NCBI RefSeq assembly: GCF_036289385.1
Contig: NZ_JAYFFH010000001.1
Coordinates: 620,001-684,000, forward strand
Length of the DNA: 64,000 nt
Source: Anaerofustis butyriciformans
Lineage (GTDB): Bacteria; Bacillota; Clostridia; Eubacteriales; Anaerofustaceae
Direction of reading: 5' to 3'
The notes beneath the pieces are model-generated. The model was not told the DNA's origin. It worked only from the letters and a program-made list of their open reading frames with translations, and did not search any database. The number at the start of each line of letters is the position of its first letter. Positions within the stretch are counted from its first letter, which is position 1. Below, piece by piece: positions 51,747 to 61,732 of this stretch. The position numbers were made by a program, and so were the translations under genes.

Positions 51747-52966
51747 TAACTTCTGTACTCTCCGTTAATTTTTACATATTCATAACTTAAATCACATCCC
51801 CATGCTGTTGCGTTTTCTTTTCCGCAGTTCATGTTTATGTCAATTTCTATTTCAACTTGTTGTAAAATTTCAAGAGCTTTATCTTCATCAAATTCAAGAG
51901 CTATACCGTCTTTATATAACTCTATTTCTCCTTTTACGCTTTTAAAAGAAAGAGTAACTATATTAGGATCAAAATCAACTCCTGAATATCCTGCTGCACA
52001 TAAAACTCTTCCCCAGTTTGCATCTTCTCCAAAGAATGCTGTCTTAACTAAAGAAGAACCTATAATGCTCTTTGCAATTTTCTTAGCATCGTCTTTTGTC
52101 TTTGCATTTAATACATTTACAGCTAAGAATTTTGTAGCTCCTTCACCATCTTTTACAATTTGAGTGGCAAGGTGTTTGCAAACAAACATTAAAGCATCTT
52201 TAAACACATGATAATCTTTATGTTCTTTAGTAAGAACTTCATTACCTGCCATACCGTTTGCAAAAGCAATTACGCTGTCATTTGTAGATGTATCTCCATC
52301 AACAGAAATCATATTATAAGTATCGTCTGCAATTTCTTTTAATAGATCTTTAAAAGTTTTATCGTCGATATTTACATCAGTTGTAATAAATGAAAGCATT
52401 GTAGCCATATTAGGATGTATCATTCCTGAACCTTTTGCAATACCGCCTATTCTTACTTTTTTATCATCTATTATTATCTCAACTGATTTATCTTTTATAA
52501 AAGTATCCGTTGTAAGAATACCTTCTGCGCAATTTACTCCAGAAACAATATCATCATCAAGTGCAAGAGAAACTTCTCTTATTCCGTTTATTATTTTATC
52601 CATAGGAAGTTGTACCCCTATAACACCTGTTGAATTAACATAAACATCTTCAGGCTTTAAAGCAAGACATCTTGCTGTTTCTGCTGCCATTTCATCTGTA
52701 TTTTTTAATCCTTGTTCTCCTGTACAGGCATTTGCATTACCACTATTTACTATAATAGCTCTTGCTTTTAATCCTTTTTCATATAAAGCCATATTATGTA
52801 ATACACTGCTTGCTTTCACTTTATTTGTTGTAAATACTGCCGCAACATTACAAGGTTTTTCAGAATAAATAAGCGACATATCCTTTCTTTTTCTTTTAAG
52901 CCCTGTTGACTTTCCTGATGCATAAAAACCTTTTGGTGCAACAACACAACCTTTTACTATTTTCAT
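51746..52966 (-). CDS. argJ: Ornithine acetyltransferase / acetylglutamate synthase
   Basis: 406 aa, self-cleaving. The cleavage site is in 'KGSGMIHPNMATMLSF', where Thr becomes the nucleophile of the beta chain. It recycles the acetyl group from acetylornithine to glutamate, which is why no separate argE/argA is required. Also 'NSGNANACTG' and 'VDGDTSTNDS'. Confidence 0.96.
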   Translation of the reverse strand: MKIVKGCVVAPKGFYASGKSTGLKRKRKDMSLIYSEKPCNVAAVFTTNKVKASSVLHNMALYEKGLKARAIIVNSGNANACTGEQGLKNTDEMAAETARCLALKPEDVYVNSTGVIGVQLPMDKIINGIREVSLALDDDIVSGVNCAEGILTTDTFIKDKSVEIIIDDKKVRIGGIAKGSGMIHPNMATMLSFITTDVNIDDKTFKDLLKEIADDTYNMISVDGDTSTNDSVIAFANGMAGNEVLTKEHKDYHVFKDALMFVCKHLATQIVKDGEGATKFLAVNVLNAKTKDDAKKIAKSIIGSSLVKTAFFGEDANWGRVLCAAGYSGVDFDPNIVTLSFKSVKGEIELYKDGIALEFDEDKALEILQQVEIEIDINMNCGKENATAWGCDLSYEYVKINGEYRS

Positions 52967-53020
52967 CTATCAAAACTCCTTAATAACTAAAATATATAAA
53001 TCTTTTAAATTAAAATATTT

Positions 53021-54058
53021 TTATATATATAAAGGAAGAAAATCAATACCTTCCTTTTCGCTAAACCCAAACATTATATTCATATTTTGAACTGCTTGAG
53101 ATGAAGCCCCTTTCATTAAATTATCTATTGCACTTGAAACGATAATTCTGTTTACCCTTTTATCAAGAACAAAAGATGTATCAAAAATATTAGTGCCTTT
53201 TACATAGTTTGTTGAAGGCAAATTACCAGACTCTCTAAGTCTTATAAAATATTCATCATTATAATACTCTTCATAAACTTCTTTTATTTTTTCCTTCGTT
53301 ATGCTTTCATCCACATTTGCATAAATAGTTGTAAGAATTCCTTTATTCATTGGAACCAAATGAGGAGTAAAAGAAAGTTTAATATCATGTCCATATTTTG
53401 AAAGTTGTTGTTCAATTTCAGGAGTATGTCTGTGTGTACCTACTCCATATGCTTTTATGGATTCATTACATTCACAGAATAATGAACCAACATTTGCTTT
53501 TCTTCCTGAACCACTTACGCCCGATTTGGCATCTATTATTATTGAATTCACATCAATAATATTTTCCTTTACCAATGGATATAGTGATAAAATAGAACAA
53601 GTTGTATAACATCCCGGATTTGCTAAAAGTCTTGTGTTTTTTATATTTTCTCTTTCAATTTCACAAAGTCCGTATACACTTTCTTTAAGTAAATCTTCTG
53701 CAAAATGTTCTGTCTTATACCATTTTTCATATGTAGCCTTATCTTTTAATCTAAAATCAGCACCAAGGTCTATTATCTTTGTCTTTTCTAAAACCTCTTT
53801 TGTAACAACCTTTGATGCAACACCATGAGGAAGAGCCATAAATACAACATCGCAATCATTTGCAAATTCATTCATATCGCTTTCCAAACATGGACCATCT
53901 TCTATATTTCTAAATGCTTCATAAACATCGCTAAACTCTTTACCCACATAACTGTGAGAACCTAGTTTTATATTTCTAACTTCTTTATGTTTTTTTAATA
54001 TACTTACTAAAATTGCTCCGGTATACCCCGTAGCACCCAAAATACCTACATCAATCAT
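53021..54058 (-). CDS. argC: N-acetyl-gamma-glutamyl-phosphate reductase
   Basis: 345 aa. NADP fold 'GILGATGYTGA', catalytic Cys in 'LANPGCYTTCSIL', and 'GTHRHTPEIEQ'. ATG at 54058 chosen: GGAGG lies 7 nt upstream; an earlier ATG lacks a site. First gene of argCJBD; its promoter overlaps the end of coaE. Confidence 0.95.
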   Translation of the reverse strand: MIDVGILGATGYTGAILVSILKKHKEVRNIKLGSHSYVGKEFSDVYEAFRNIEDGPCLESDMNEFANDCDVVFMALPHGVASKVVTKEVLEKTKIIDLGADFRLKDKATYEKWYKTEHFAEDLLKESVYGLCEIERENIKNTRLLANPGCYTTCSILSLYPLVKENIIDVNSIIIDAKSGVSGSGRKANVGSLFCECNESIKAYGVGTHRHTPEIEQQLSKYGHDIKLSFTPHLVPMNKGILTTIYANVDESITKEKIKEVYEEYYNDEYFIRLRESGNLPSTNYVKGTNIFDTSFVLDKRVNRIIVSSAIDNLMKGASSQAVQNMNIMFGFSEKEGIDFLPLYI

Positions 54059-54082
54059 TCCAATACCTCCATAATATGATAT

Positions 54083-54111
54083 ATTATACATATTAATGTA
54101 TATTTATGCAA
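54083..54111 (-). promoter_or_regulatory. argC promoter with a possible ARG box
   Basis: Minus strand TTGCAT (54106-54111), 17-nt spacer, TATAAT (54083-54088). TGCATAAATATACA, overlapping the -35, matches the ArgR half-site pattern (TGAAT-4-ATTCA) at all but one base per half, suggesting arginine repression. Confidence 0.6.
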
Positions 54112-54716
54112 GTATTATTTTTAGAAAATTCACTATTGTATATTTTATTTATATTTTTTTTCAAATTATTAAAATCAGAACTGTTGTCTATTATTATATC
54201 CGCATACCTCATTTTATCTTCTGTGGACATTTGAGCTTTTATACGCATTAAGGCTTGCTCTTTTTTCACATTATCCCTTAACATTATTCTCTTAATTTGA
54301 ATATCCAATGAAGTATATACAAGCATTACAACATCAACCATATTGTTAAGTTTTTCTTCTATTAAAAGCGGACAATCATATATTACATATTTTTCATCTC
54401 TTTGTTTATATTTGTTCACAAGATAATTATATTTATCTGTTACTTCCGGATGGATAATATTATTTAAAGCAAGCCTTGCTTTTTCATCATTAAAAACAAG
54501 ACTTGCCATTTTAGGACGATTAAGTTCACCATTATCTAAAATATAATCGCTGCCAAAAACATCTTTTATTTTATTTAATCCTCTGCTTCCTTTTTGAACA
54601 GCTTCTTTACTTATTTTATCAGCATCAATAATCGGTATATTATAATCTTCATTTAATATTTTTGAAACGGAACTTTTACCAGTTCCGATTGAACCTGTTA
54701 ACCCTATTACTTTCAT
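54093..54716 (-). CDS. coaE: Dephospho-CoA kinase
   Basis: 207 aa. P-loop 'GLTGSIGTGKSSVSK', 'DADKISKEAVQKGSRGLNKI', 'YDCPLLIEEKL' and 'RDNVKKEQALMRIKAQMSTEDKMRYAD'. Last step of coenzyme A synthesis. It starts 1 nt into the polA stop, a common polA-coaE pairing. Confidence 0.95.
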   Translation of the reverse strand: MKVIGLTGSIGTGKSSVSKILNEDYNIPIIDADKISKEAVQKGSRGLNKIKDVFGSDYILDNGELNRPKMASLVFNDEKARLALNNIIHPEVTDKYNYLVNKYKQRDEKYVIYDCPLLIEEKLNNMVDVVMLVYTSLDIQIKRIMLRDNVKKEQALMRIKAQMSTEDKMRYADIIIDNSSDFNNLKKNINKIYNSEFSKNNTCINIH

Positions 54717-57367
54717 TATTTCGCCTCAAACCAATTTTTGCCTACATTTATATCAGCTTTTAATGGACAATCCATCTTAACTGCATTTTCCATTTTATCT
54801 TTTAAAATTTCTTTTACTTCCATAACTTCATTTTCAGGTGCATCTATTATTAGTTCATCGTGTACCTGTAAAATAAGTTTTGATTTAAGATTTCTTTTCT
54901 TAAGCTCACTTTCAACATTTATCATTGCAAGTTTTATTATATCAGCTGCACTTCCTTGAATAGGAGTATTAAGAGCTGTTCTCTCTCCAAAAGATCTTAC
55001 ATTAAAATTCTTTGAATGAATTTCATTAATATATCTACGTCTGTTAAACATTGTAGTTACATATCCATTTTCTTTTGCGAATTCAACAATATCCTTCATA
55101 TATTTGCTTACATTTGGATATTTAGCAAGATACGTATCAATGTATTCTTTCGCATTTTTTCTTGAAATGTTCAAATCTTTTGATAAACCAAAGTCACTTA
55201 TTCCATATACAATACCAAAATTAACCGCTTTTGCTCTACTACGCATTTCGTTTGTAACATCTTCTATATTAACACCAAATACTTCACTTGCAGTTCTTGC
55301 ATGTATATCTTCATTATTTTTAAATGCATTAATTAACTTTTCATCTGAAGAAATATGTGCCAAAACTCTAAGCTCTATTTGAGAATAATCCGCATCAACT
55401 AAAACATTACCTTCTTTACTAGGTATAAATACTTTTCTTATTATTCTTCCTTCATTCGTTCTAACAGGAATATTTTGTAAATTTGGATTTGAAGAAGATA
55501 TTCTTCCTGTTGTAGTAATTGTTTGATTAAAAGTAGAATGAATTTTATCTTCTTTCCTATCAATTAAAGTAACAAATCCTTTTACATATGTTGAATTAAG
55601 TTTACTTACCTGTCTTAATTCGATTATAAGAGGAATTATAGGATGATGATCTTTTAATTTTTCAAGTACTTCTATATTTGTTGAATATCCTGTTTTTGTT
55701 TTCTTTATTACAGGAAGATTAAGTTTTTCAAAAAGAACATGTCCTAGTTGTTTTGTAGAATTAACATTAAAGCTTTCATCTTCTCCTGCAAGTTCTCTTA
55801 TTTGTTTCGTTAAATTTTCAACTCGTTTATCAAAGTCTTCGCCTAAAACTTCCAGCATATTCACATCAACCTTAAAGCCTTCTATTTCCATATCGGCAAG
55901 AACATACATAAGTTTATGTTCAATATTATTATATAATTCTTCCATTCCCTCTTCTTTTATTTTTTCATTTAGAAGTTTATATAATGAATATATAGATTTT
56001 GCCTTTTTAATATATGTTAGATACTTTTCTTTATCCTCAATATCAAGAAAACTTTGTTGAACAGCTTCACCTTTATCTTCTTTTAAATCTACATCAAGAT
56101 ATTTTTTACCCATTACTTCAAGGGAGTATCTTTCATCACTTGGATTTAAAACATATCCTCCAATATAAGTATCAAATGAACATTCAACATCATATCCTTC
56201 ACGTTTAAAACATTTATATACATTTTTAAAGTCATGAGTAATTATATTATTATTTTTATTCATTATTGCTGCCATATCCGAAACAGGTAAAACAGTTAAA
56301 TCAAAAAGATAGAACTTCTCCCCGTCAAATATCATAGCTTCTTTTAATTTATTGTTTTCATCATTTAAAACAAAATAAATGCTAATATAGTCTTTTTTCT
56401 CTAATACCTTGCAAAGTTCATCGGGTTTTATGTCATTACCTATGTTTAAATATTCTTCTTTTAAATTAGAAAAATCATCATTTTTTTCTTCTTTGTCTAA
56501 ATTATTTTCAACACCAAGTTTCTTCATTATTGATTTTAAATCAAGACTTGATAGTATTGAAATAAACTTTTCATTATTAAAGTTAAAATTGCATTCTTCT
56601 TCAAGATTTATATCAACATCCATATCTACGACAATACTTCCAAGTTCCTTACTCAAAAATGCATTGTCTTTATCATTTATTAACTTTTCTTTTAATTTTC
56701 CTTTTACTTCATCTATATTTTCATACACACCTTCAAGTGTCTTATATTTTTCAAGTAAACCTAAAGCCGTCTTTTCTCCTACCCCTTTAACACCTGGAAT
56801 ATTATCAGATTTATCACCCATTAAAGCTTTTAAATCTATCATTTGTTTTGGTGTAAGAGAATATTTATCCATAATATAAGCTTCGTCTATTACTTCAATA
56901 TCACTTATTCCTCTTTTTGAATAAAGAATCTTTGTATGTTCAGATACAAGTTGGAATGAGTCTCTATCTCCTGTTATAACAACAGTGTCTATTCCCTTTG
57001 AATCTGCTATCTCACTTACACTTCCTATAATATCGTCTGCTTCATAATTATCTACTTTTAAAGAAATAATATTCGCAGCATCTAAAAGTTCATCAATATA
57101 AGGAAGTTGTTCTCTTAATTCTTCAGGCATACTTTGTCTTCCTGCTTTGTATTCACTGTATTTTTCGTGTCTAAAATTTTTATGGCCTTTATCAAAAGCA
57201 GCATATAAATAATTAGGTTTTTCCTGTTCTATAAGCTTTAAAATTATATTTAAAAACCCAAAAATAGCATTCGTCGAAACACCTTTTGGAGAGTGCATTG
57301 GTCTTACTCCGTAGAAACATTTATAAATAATCGAATATGCATCTATAATAACTAATTTTTTCTTCAT
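54716..57367 (-). CDS. polA: DNA polymerase I
   Basis: 883 aa. 5'-3' exonuclease domain about 1-290 ('DAYSIIYKCFYGVRPM', 'YEADDIIGS', 'GDKSDNIPGVKGVGEKTA'), a degenerate 3'-5' exonuclease domain about 300-480 without the usual DxE metal motif, then the polymerase ('DYSQIELRVLAHIS' and 'VHDELIIDAPE'). It fills gaps and removes Okazaki primers; proofreading is probably absent, as in Bacillus Pol I. Confidence 0.97.
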   Translation of the reverse strand: MKKKLVIIDAYSIIYKCFYGVRPMHSPKGVSTNAIFGFLNIILKLIEQEKPNYLYAAFDKGHKNFRHEKYSEYKAGRQSMPEELREQLPYIDELLDAANIISLKVDNYEADDIIGSVSEIADSKGIDTVVITGDRDSFQLVSEHTKILYSKRGISDIEVIDEAYIMDKYSLTPKQMIDLKALMGDKSDNIPGVKGVGEKTALGLLEKYKTLEGVYENIDEVKGKLKEKLINDKDNAFLSKELGSIVVDMDVDINLEEECNFNFNNEKFISILSSLDLKSIMKKLGVENNLDKEEKNDDFSNLKEEYLNIGNDIKPDELCKVLEKKDYISIYFVLNDENNKLKEAMIFDGEKFYLFDLTVLPVSDMAAIMNKNNNIITHDFKNVYKCFKREGYDVECSFDTYIGGYVLNPSDERYSLEVMGKKYLDVDLKEDKGEAVQQSFLDIEDKEKYLTYIKKAKSIYSLYKLLNEKIKEEGMEELYNNIEHKLMYVLADMEIEGFKVDVNMLEVLGEDFDKRVENLTKQIRELAGEDESFNVNSTKQLGHVLFEKLNLPVIKKTKTGYSTNIEVLEKLKDHHPIIPLIIELRQVSKLNSTYVKGFVTLIDRKEDKIHSTFNQTITTTGRISSSNPNLQNIPVRTNEGRIIRKVFIPSKEGNVLVDADYSQIELRVLAHISSDEKLINAFKNNEDIHARTASEVFGVNIEDVTNEMRSRAKAVNFGIVYGISDFGLSKDLNISRKNAKEYIDTYLAKYPNVSKYMKDIVEFAKENGYVTTMFNRRRYINEIHSKNFNVRSFGERTALNTPIQGSAADIIKLAMINVESELKKRNLKSKLILQVHDELIIDAPENEVMEVKEILKDKMENAVKMDCPLKADINVGKNWFEAK

Positions 57368-57497
57368 TTTTTCCTCACAATCAAAAAAATTCTATTATAA
57401 AGAATAACATAAAAGGTAAAAAAAATAAATATATTACCTCTTTTTCTTATTAAGTAATTCTGCTATACTATTTTTTACAAACAATAAGGAGAATATA

Positions 57498-58208
57498 ATG
57501 AATTTAAAAGAATATTTAACTGAGGGACTTAATAAATGCAATATCCAAATAACTGAAGAACAAACAGAAAAACTACTTTTATTTATGGATATAGTTTTAA
57601 GAGAAAATAAAAAATTTAATCTTACGGCAATAACCGATGAAAAAGAATTTATTGAGAAACACATTATCGACAGTGCCCTTTCCATAAAATATATTAAAAA
57701 TGAAGGAAAACTTATAGATATAGGTTCTGGAGCCGGTATGCCTGGAATTGTAATAAAAATACTTAGAGGAGATTTAGATATTCTTCTTCTTGACAGTTTA
57801 AATAAAAGAGTAAACTACCTAGACAATACAATAAAAGAATTAAACCTTAATAATATAGAAGCAATACATCAAAGGGCAGAAGAACTTTCACATGATGATG
57901 AATATAGAGAACAATTTGATTATGTAACTGCAAGAGCGGTCGCTTCATTAAATGTTCTTTTAGAATATACAATTCCTTTTATAAAAAAAGAAGGAAGTTT
58001 TATAGCATTAAAAGGAAGCAAAGGAGAAGAAGAAATAGAGCAAAGTAAAAATGCATTAAATGTTCTTTCTTGCAAAATTATAAAAAATCATAAAGAAAGA
58101 CTCCCTTATTCTCTTTCAAACAGAGATATTATAGAAATAAAGAAAATGGAATTAACTAACAAAATATATCCAAGAAAACAAGCGAAAATAAAAAAAGCTC
58201 CTCTTTAA
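57498..58208 (+). CDS. rsmG: 16S rRNA m7G527 methyltransferase
   Basis: 236 aa. 'NKKFNLTAITDEKEFIEKHIIDS', SAM loop 'IDIGSGAGMPGIVIKI', and 'DYVTARAVASLNVLLEYTIPFIKKEGSFIALKGSKGEEE'. It methylates G527 of 16S rRNA; loss gives low-level streptomycin resistance. AAGGAGA lies before the ATG. No clear T-tailed hairpin follows. Confidence 0.95.
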   Translation: MNLKEYLTEGLNKCNIQITEEQTEKLLLFMDIVLRENKKFNLTAITDEKEFIEKHIIDSALSIKYIKNEGKLIDIGSGAGMPGIVIKILRGDLDILLLDSLNKRVNYLDNTIKELNLNNIEAIHQRAEELSHDDEYREQFDYVTARAVASLNVLLEYTIPFIKKEGSFIALKGSKGEEEIEQSKNALNVLSCKIIKNHKERLPYSLSNRDIIEIKKMELTNKIYPRKQAKIKKAPL

Positions 58209-58266
58209 ACAAAACAAACAAAAAAGCATAAATATAAATAAAAATGCATAAAAATAAAAAAATGTA

Positions 58267-58295
58267 TTGATTTTTTTGTAAAATCATAGTAAACT
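58267..58295 (+). promoter_or_regulatory. Promoter of the first binding-protein gene
   Basis: TTGATT (58267-58272), 17-nt spacer, TAAACT (58290-58295). Confidence 0.6.
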
Positions 58296-58334
58296 TTAAT
58301 AAAGTTATAGGTATAGAGGAGGATTATTTTTATT

Positions 58335-59177
58335 ATGAAATTGAAAAAAATAATTGCATTATCAACAGTTGCAATAATGAGTCTTGCAATGTTTACAGGA
58401 TGTGGAAGTAAAGAAACAGCAGATAACGGAGAAATGAAACTTGTTAAAGATGGAACTTTAACAGTTGGACTTGAAGCTACATATCCACCAATGGAATATA
58501 TTGATGAAGAAACTGGAGAACTTGCAGGATTTGATATTGAACTTGCAAAAGCAATCGCAGCTGATATGGGATTAGAAGTTGAATTTGTTCAAGTTGGATT
58601 TGATGCAATTTTTGCTGGTCTTGATGCAGATAAATATGATATTGTAATTTCTGCAATAAGTGTTACAGAAGAAAGACAACAAACATTAGAACTTTCTGAT
58701 ACATATTTAGCAAATCAACAAGTAATAATTTCAGCAAAAGACGGAAATCAAATTACATCTGTAGATCAATTAACAGGTAAAAAAGTTGCCGTTCAAGTTG
58801 GAACAACTGCAGACGAAGCTTGTCAATATTATCAAAACGATAAAGGCATGGAATTTGAATTACAACAATTTGACGATATGACAGCAGCATTCCTTGCACT
58901 AAAAAGCGGAAGCGTTGATTGTGTAGTTACAGACTTAGTTGTTGGGGACTATTATGTAAATAACAATCCTAATGATTATGTAAAATCTTGCGATAACTTA
59001 ACAAACGAACCTATCGCAATTGCTGCTAAAAAAGGTAATACAGCTGTTATTAATGCAGTAAATACATCTTTAAAATCTTTAATTGAAAGCGGAAAAACTG
59101 CTGAAATTTCAAAAGAGTTATTTGGTGAAGACTTAACTAAAAACATTGACTCAAACTTAAAAAATTATGATGAATAA
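58335..59177 (+). CDS. Amino-acid ABC importer substrate-binding lipoprotein 1
   Basis: 280 aa. Lipoprotein signal with lipobox 'FTGC' (Cys23), then an SBP family 3 domain ('TLTVGLEATYPPMEYIDEETGELAGFDIELAKAIAADMG', 'YDIVISAISVTEERQQTLELSDTYL', 'VAVQVGTTADEA'). It binds a polar or cationic amino acid outside the membrane. It is a close paralogue of the next gene and is followed by its own terminator. Confidence 0.93.
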   Translation: MKLKKIIALSTVAIMSLAMFTGCGSKETADNGEMKLVKDGTLTVGLEATYPPMEYIDEETGELAGFDIELAKAIAADMGLEVEFVQVGFDAIFAGLDADKYDIVISAISVTEERQQTLELSDTYLANQQVIISAKDGNQITSVDQLTGKKVAVQVGTTADEACQYYQNDKGMEFELQQFDDMTAAFLALKSGSVDCVVTDLVVGDYYVNNNPNDYVKSCDNLTNEPIAIAAKKGNTAVINAVNTSLKSLIESGKTAEISKELFGEDLTKNIDSNLKNYDE

Positions 59178-59202
59178 TAAATAATTTAATTTTATAAAAA
59201 TA

Positions 59203-59226
59203 AAAAAGCCTGATACGGGCTTTTTT
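59203..59226 (+). terminator. Terminator after binding protein 1
   Basis: AAAAAAGCC and GGCTTTTTT around a 7-nt loop. Confidence 0.8.
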
Positions 59227-59300
59227 ATTTTTTTATACTTTTTTATAACCATAAAAAAGTATAAATATGCATATTTATTTATAAAAATTAATTAAACCTA

Positions 59301-59329
59301 TTGCATTTTTTAATTATATATAGTATATT
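59301..59329 (+). promoter_or_regulatory. Promoter of the second binding protein and transporter
   Basis: TTGCAT (59301-59306), 17-nt spacer, TATATT (59324-59329). It lies inside a longer open frame, which rules out the upstream start of that frame. Confidence 0.75.
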
Positions 59330-59366
59330 TATAAAGTATTTTTGTTATTTGGAACGGAGGAAAAAA

Positions 59367-60203
59367 ATGAAAAAAGCAAAAAAAATTACTGCTTTGATCA
59401 TTACATCAATATTAACTATTTGTTTACTTACAGGATGTGGTTCAAGTGAAGAAGTTTCAACAACTCCACAATTTGTAAAAGAAGGTACTTTGGTTGTTGG
59501 AATAGACAATACTTACCCTCCAATGGAATATGTTGATGATAATGGTAAAACAGTAGGATTTGATATTGAATTTGCAAAAGCAATCGCTGAAAAAATGGGA
59601 AGAAAAGTTGAGTTTGTAAATGTAGCTTGGGATGGAATATTTGCAGGACTTGATTCAGACAAATATGACCTTGTAATTTCTTCTGTTGGAATTAACAAGG
59701 ACAGACAAGAACAGCTTGCTCTTTCAGATGCATACCTTGCAAATCAACAAGTTATCATCTCTTCAAAAAATGGTACACAAATCAAATCAATTGATGAATT
59801 AAACGGCAAAAAAGTTGCAGTACAAGTAAGCACAACTTCAGATGATACTTGCCAATACTATTTATCTCAAGGTAGTGAATTTGATTTACGTCAATTTGAC
59901 GGAATGACAGAAGCATTTGTTGCTCTTGAAGGCGGAAGTGTTGATTGTGTTGTTACAGACTTGGTTGTTGGAGAATATTATGTGCATAATAACCCTGATA
60001 AATTTATAAAAACATGTGATAAATTGACAAACGAACCAATTGCTGTTGCAGCAAAAAAATCAAATCAACCTTTAATAGATGAAGTAAATAAAATTATCGA
60101 AGAATTTAAAAATGACGGAACGTTAGCAAATATATCAAAAGATATATTCGGTAAAGATTTAACAAGTAATATAGATACAACAATAAAAGGTTACGACGAA
60201 TAA
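59367..60203 (+). CDS. Amino-acid ABC importer substrate-binding lipoprotein 2
   Basis: 278 aa. Lipobox 'LLTGC', SBP family 3 fold like its neighbour ('TLVVGIDNTYPPMEYVDDNGKTVGFDIEFAKAIAEKMG'). ATG at 59367 with GGAGG 6 nt upstream; the longer frame to 59301 would begin inside the promoter. It leads the permease-ATPase unit. The two binding proteins probably arose by tandem duplication and may bind different ligands. Confidence 0.94.
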   Translation: MKKAKKITALIITSILTICLLTGCGSSEEVSTTPQFVKEGTLVVGIDNTYPPMEYVDDNGKTVGFDIEFAKAIAEKMGRKVEFVNVAWDGIFAGLDSDKYDLVISSVGINKDRQEQLALSDAYLANQQVIISSKNGTQIKSIDELNGKKVAVQVSTTSDDTCQYYLSQGSEFDLRQFDGMTEAFVALEGGSVDCVVTDLVVGEYYVHNNPDKFIKTCDKLTNEPIAVAAKKSNQPLIDEVNKIIEEFKNDGTLANISKDIFGKDLTSNIDTTIKGYDE

Positions 60204-60217
60204 TATGTCAGCATAAA

Positions 60218-60248
60218 AAGAAAACCTATATTGTATATAGGTTTTCTT
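60218..60248 (+). terminator. Intercistronic hairpin before the permease gene
   Basis: Perfect 14-bp arms (AAGAAAACCTATAT and its inverse) around a 3-nt loop, followed by a weak T run. Likely a partial terminator or stabiliser allowing more binding protein than permease. Confidence 0.7.
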
Positions 60249-60280
60249 CATTTTATAAATAAAAATTTAGGAGATTTAAT

Positions 60281-60934
60281 ATGACTAGTATACAAATCGA
60301 AAAGCTGGTTGAAGGTACAATATCAACAATAGAGCTTACAATAATAAGTATAATTCTTGGAATGATACTTGCTTTAATCTTAGCTTTTATGAGCATAGGA
60401 AAAAATAAAATTTTAAAAGGTATAGCATGGTTATATACATGGGTATTCAGAGGAACCCCTTTGCTACTTCAAATTATGGTTGTATATTTTGCAATTCCAT
60501 TAATGTTTAAAGAAGTAACTGGAGAACCTTTAAATTTCGAACCTTTTACTGCTGCTATAATATCACTTACATTAAATACAGCAGCTTATACCGCAGAAAT
60601 TTTCAGAGCAGGTATCCAATCAATTGATAAAGGTCAACTTGAAGCAGCAAAAGCTCTTGGAATGACATATTCACAAGCTATGTTTAAAGTAATTATTCCA
60701 CAAACATACGCAAGAGTTATCCCACCTTTTGCAAATGAATTTATCATGATTTTAAAAGATACTTCCCTTGTATCTACAATAGGTATGGCTGATTTAATGA
60801 GGGTATCAAAACAATTTGCCGCAAGTGGTGATTGGAGTTATTACTTTGTAGCCGGCGGTATATATTTGGTATTAACATCAGTATGTATCTTATTCTTTAG
60901 ACATCTTGAAAAGAAATCAAGCAAATACCTATAG
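60281..60934 (+). CDS. Amino-acid ABC importer permease
   Basis: 217 aa HisM/GlnP-type permease with about five membrane helices and the EAA loop 'EAAKALGMTYSQAMFKVIIPQ'. It forms the channel, probably as a homodimer. 9 nt before the ATPase gene. Confidence 0.93.
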   Translation: MTSIQIEKLVEGTISTIELTIISIILGMILALILAFMSIGKNKILKGIAWLYTWVFRGTPLLLQIMVVYFAIPLMFKEVTGEPLNFEPFTAAIISLTLNTAAYTAEIFRAGIQSIDKGQLEAAKALGMTYSQAMFKVIIPQTYARVIPPFANEFIMILKDTSLVSTIGMADLMRVSKQFAASGDWSYYFVAGGIYLVLTSVCILFFRHLEKKSSKYL

Positions 60935-60943
60935 GAGGTTATA

Positions 60944-61705
60944 ATGAGTACTTTAAAAGTAGAAAATTTAAAAAAAGATTTTGGAACATTAAGTGTATTA
61001 AAAGATATTAACCTTGAAGTTGAAAAAGGTGAAGTAGTATGTATAATAGGACCTTCCGGTTCAGGTAAGAGTACATTTTTAAGATGTTTAAACCACCTTG
61101 AAAAAATGACTTCAGGAAAAATATATATAGATGATGAACTAATATTTGATAGAAAAGATAATAAAAGTTTAATAAAAACAGACAAAGACAAACTTGTAAA
61201 ACTACGTACAAAAGTTGGTATGGTTTTTCAAAGATTTAATCTTTTCCCTCATAAAACTGCCCTTGAAAATGTAACATTAGCACCAATGGTAGTAAAAAAA
61301 GTAGATAAAGATGCTATTAAAGATAAAGCTCTTGAATTACTTGATATGGTAGGTCTTAAAGATAAAGCAGATGAATATCCAAGCAGATTATCAGGAGGAC
61401 AACAACAAAGGGTTGCCATAGCCAGAGCTCTTGCAATGGAACCGGAAATTATGCTTTTTGACGAAGCAACATCAGCATTAGACCCTGAACTTGTTGGAGA
61501 AGTATTAGAAGTAATGAAAAATCTTGCAAAAAAACATAATATTACAATGATTGTTGTAACTCATGAAATGGGATTTGCAAGAGAAGTTGCTGATAGAGTA
61601 GTGTTTATGGCTGACGGTGTAATTGTTGAACAAGGAAGTGCAAAGGAAATTATTAATAATCCTCAACATGACAGAACAAAAAAATTCTTAAAGAAAGTAT
61701 TATAA
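60944..61705 (+). CDS. Amino-acid ABC importer ATPase
   Basis: 253 aa GlnQ-type ATPase. Walker A 'GPSGSGKST', Q-loop 'VFQRFNLFPHKT', signature 'LSGGQQQR', Walker B 'IMLFDEATSALDPE', 'THEMGFA'. It powers the import system. AGGAGG-type site. Confidence 0.96.
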   Translation: MSTLKVENLKKDFGTLSVLKDINLEVEKGEVVCIIGPSGSGKSTFLRCLNHLEKMTSGKIYIDDELIFDRKDNKSLIKTDKDKLVKLRTKVGMVFQRFNLFPHKTALENVTLAPMVVKKVDKDAIKDKALELLDMVGLKDKADEYPSRLSGGQQQRVAIARALAMEPEIMLFDEATSALDPELVGEVLEVMKNLAKKHNITMIVVTHEMGFAREVADRVVFMADGVIVEQGSAKEIINNPQHDRTKKFLKKVL

Positions 61706-61732
61706 AAAGACTGTTAATACAGTCTTTTTTTT
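61704..61732. terminator. Bidirectional terminator after the importer
   Basis: AAAAAGACTGT-TAAT-ACAGTCTTTTT. Confidence 0.92.

Noticed and set aside
53021..54091. Longer argC start 33 nt upstream
   Set aside because: No ribosome site there, and it would start inside the GGAGG region serving the chosen ATG.
59301..59366. 22-residue N-terminal extension of binding protein 2
   Set aside because: It would begin in the -35 box of the promoter; the lipoprotein signal starts at 59367 behind GGAGG.
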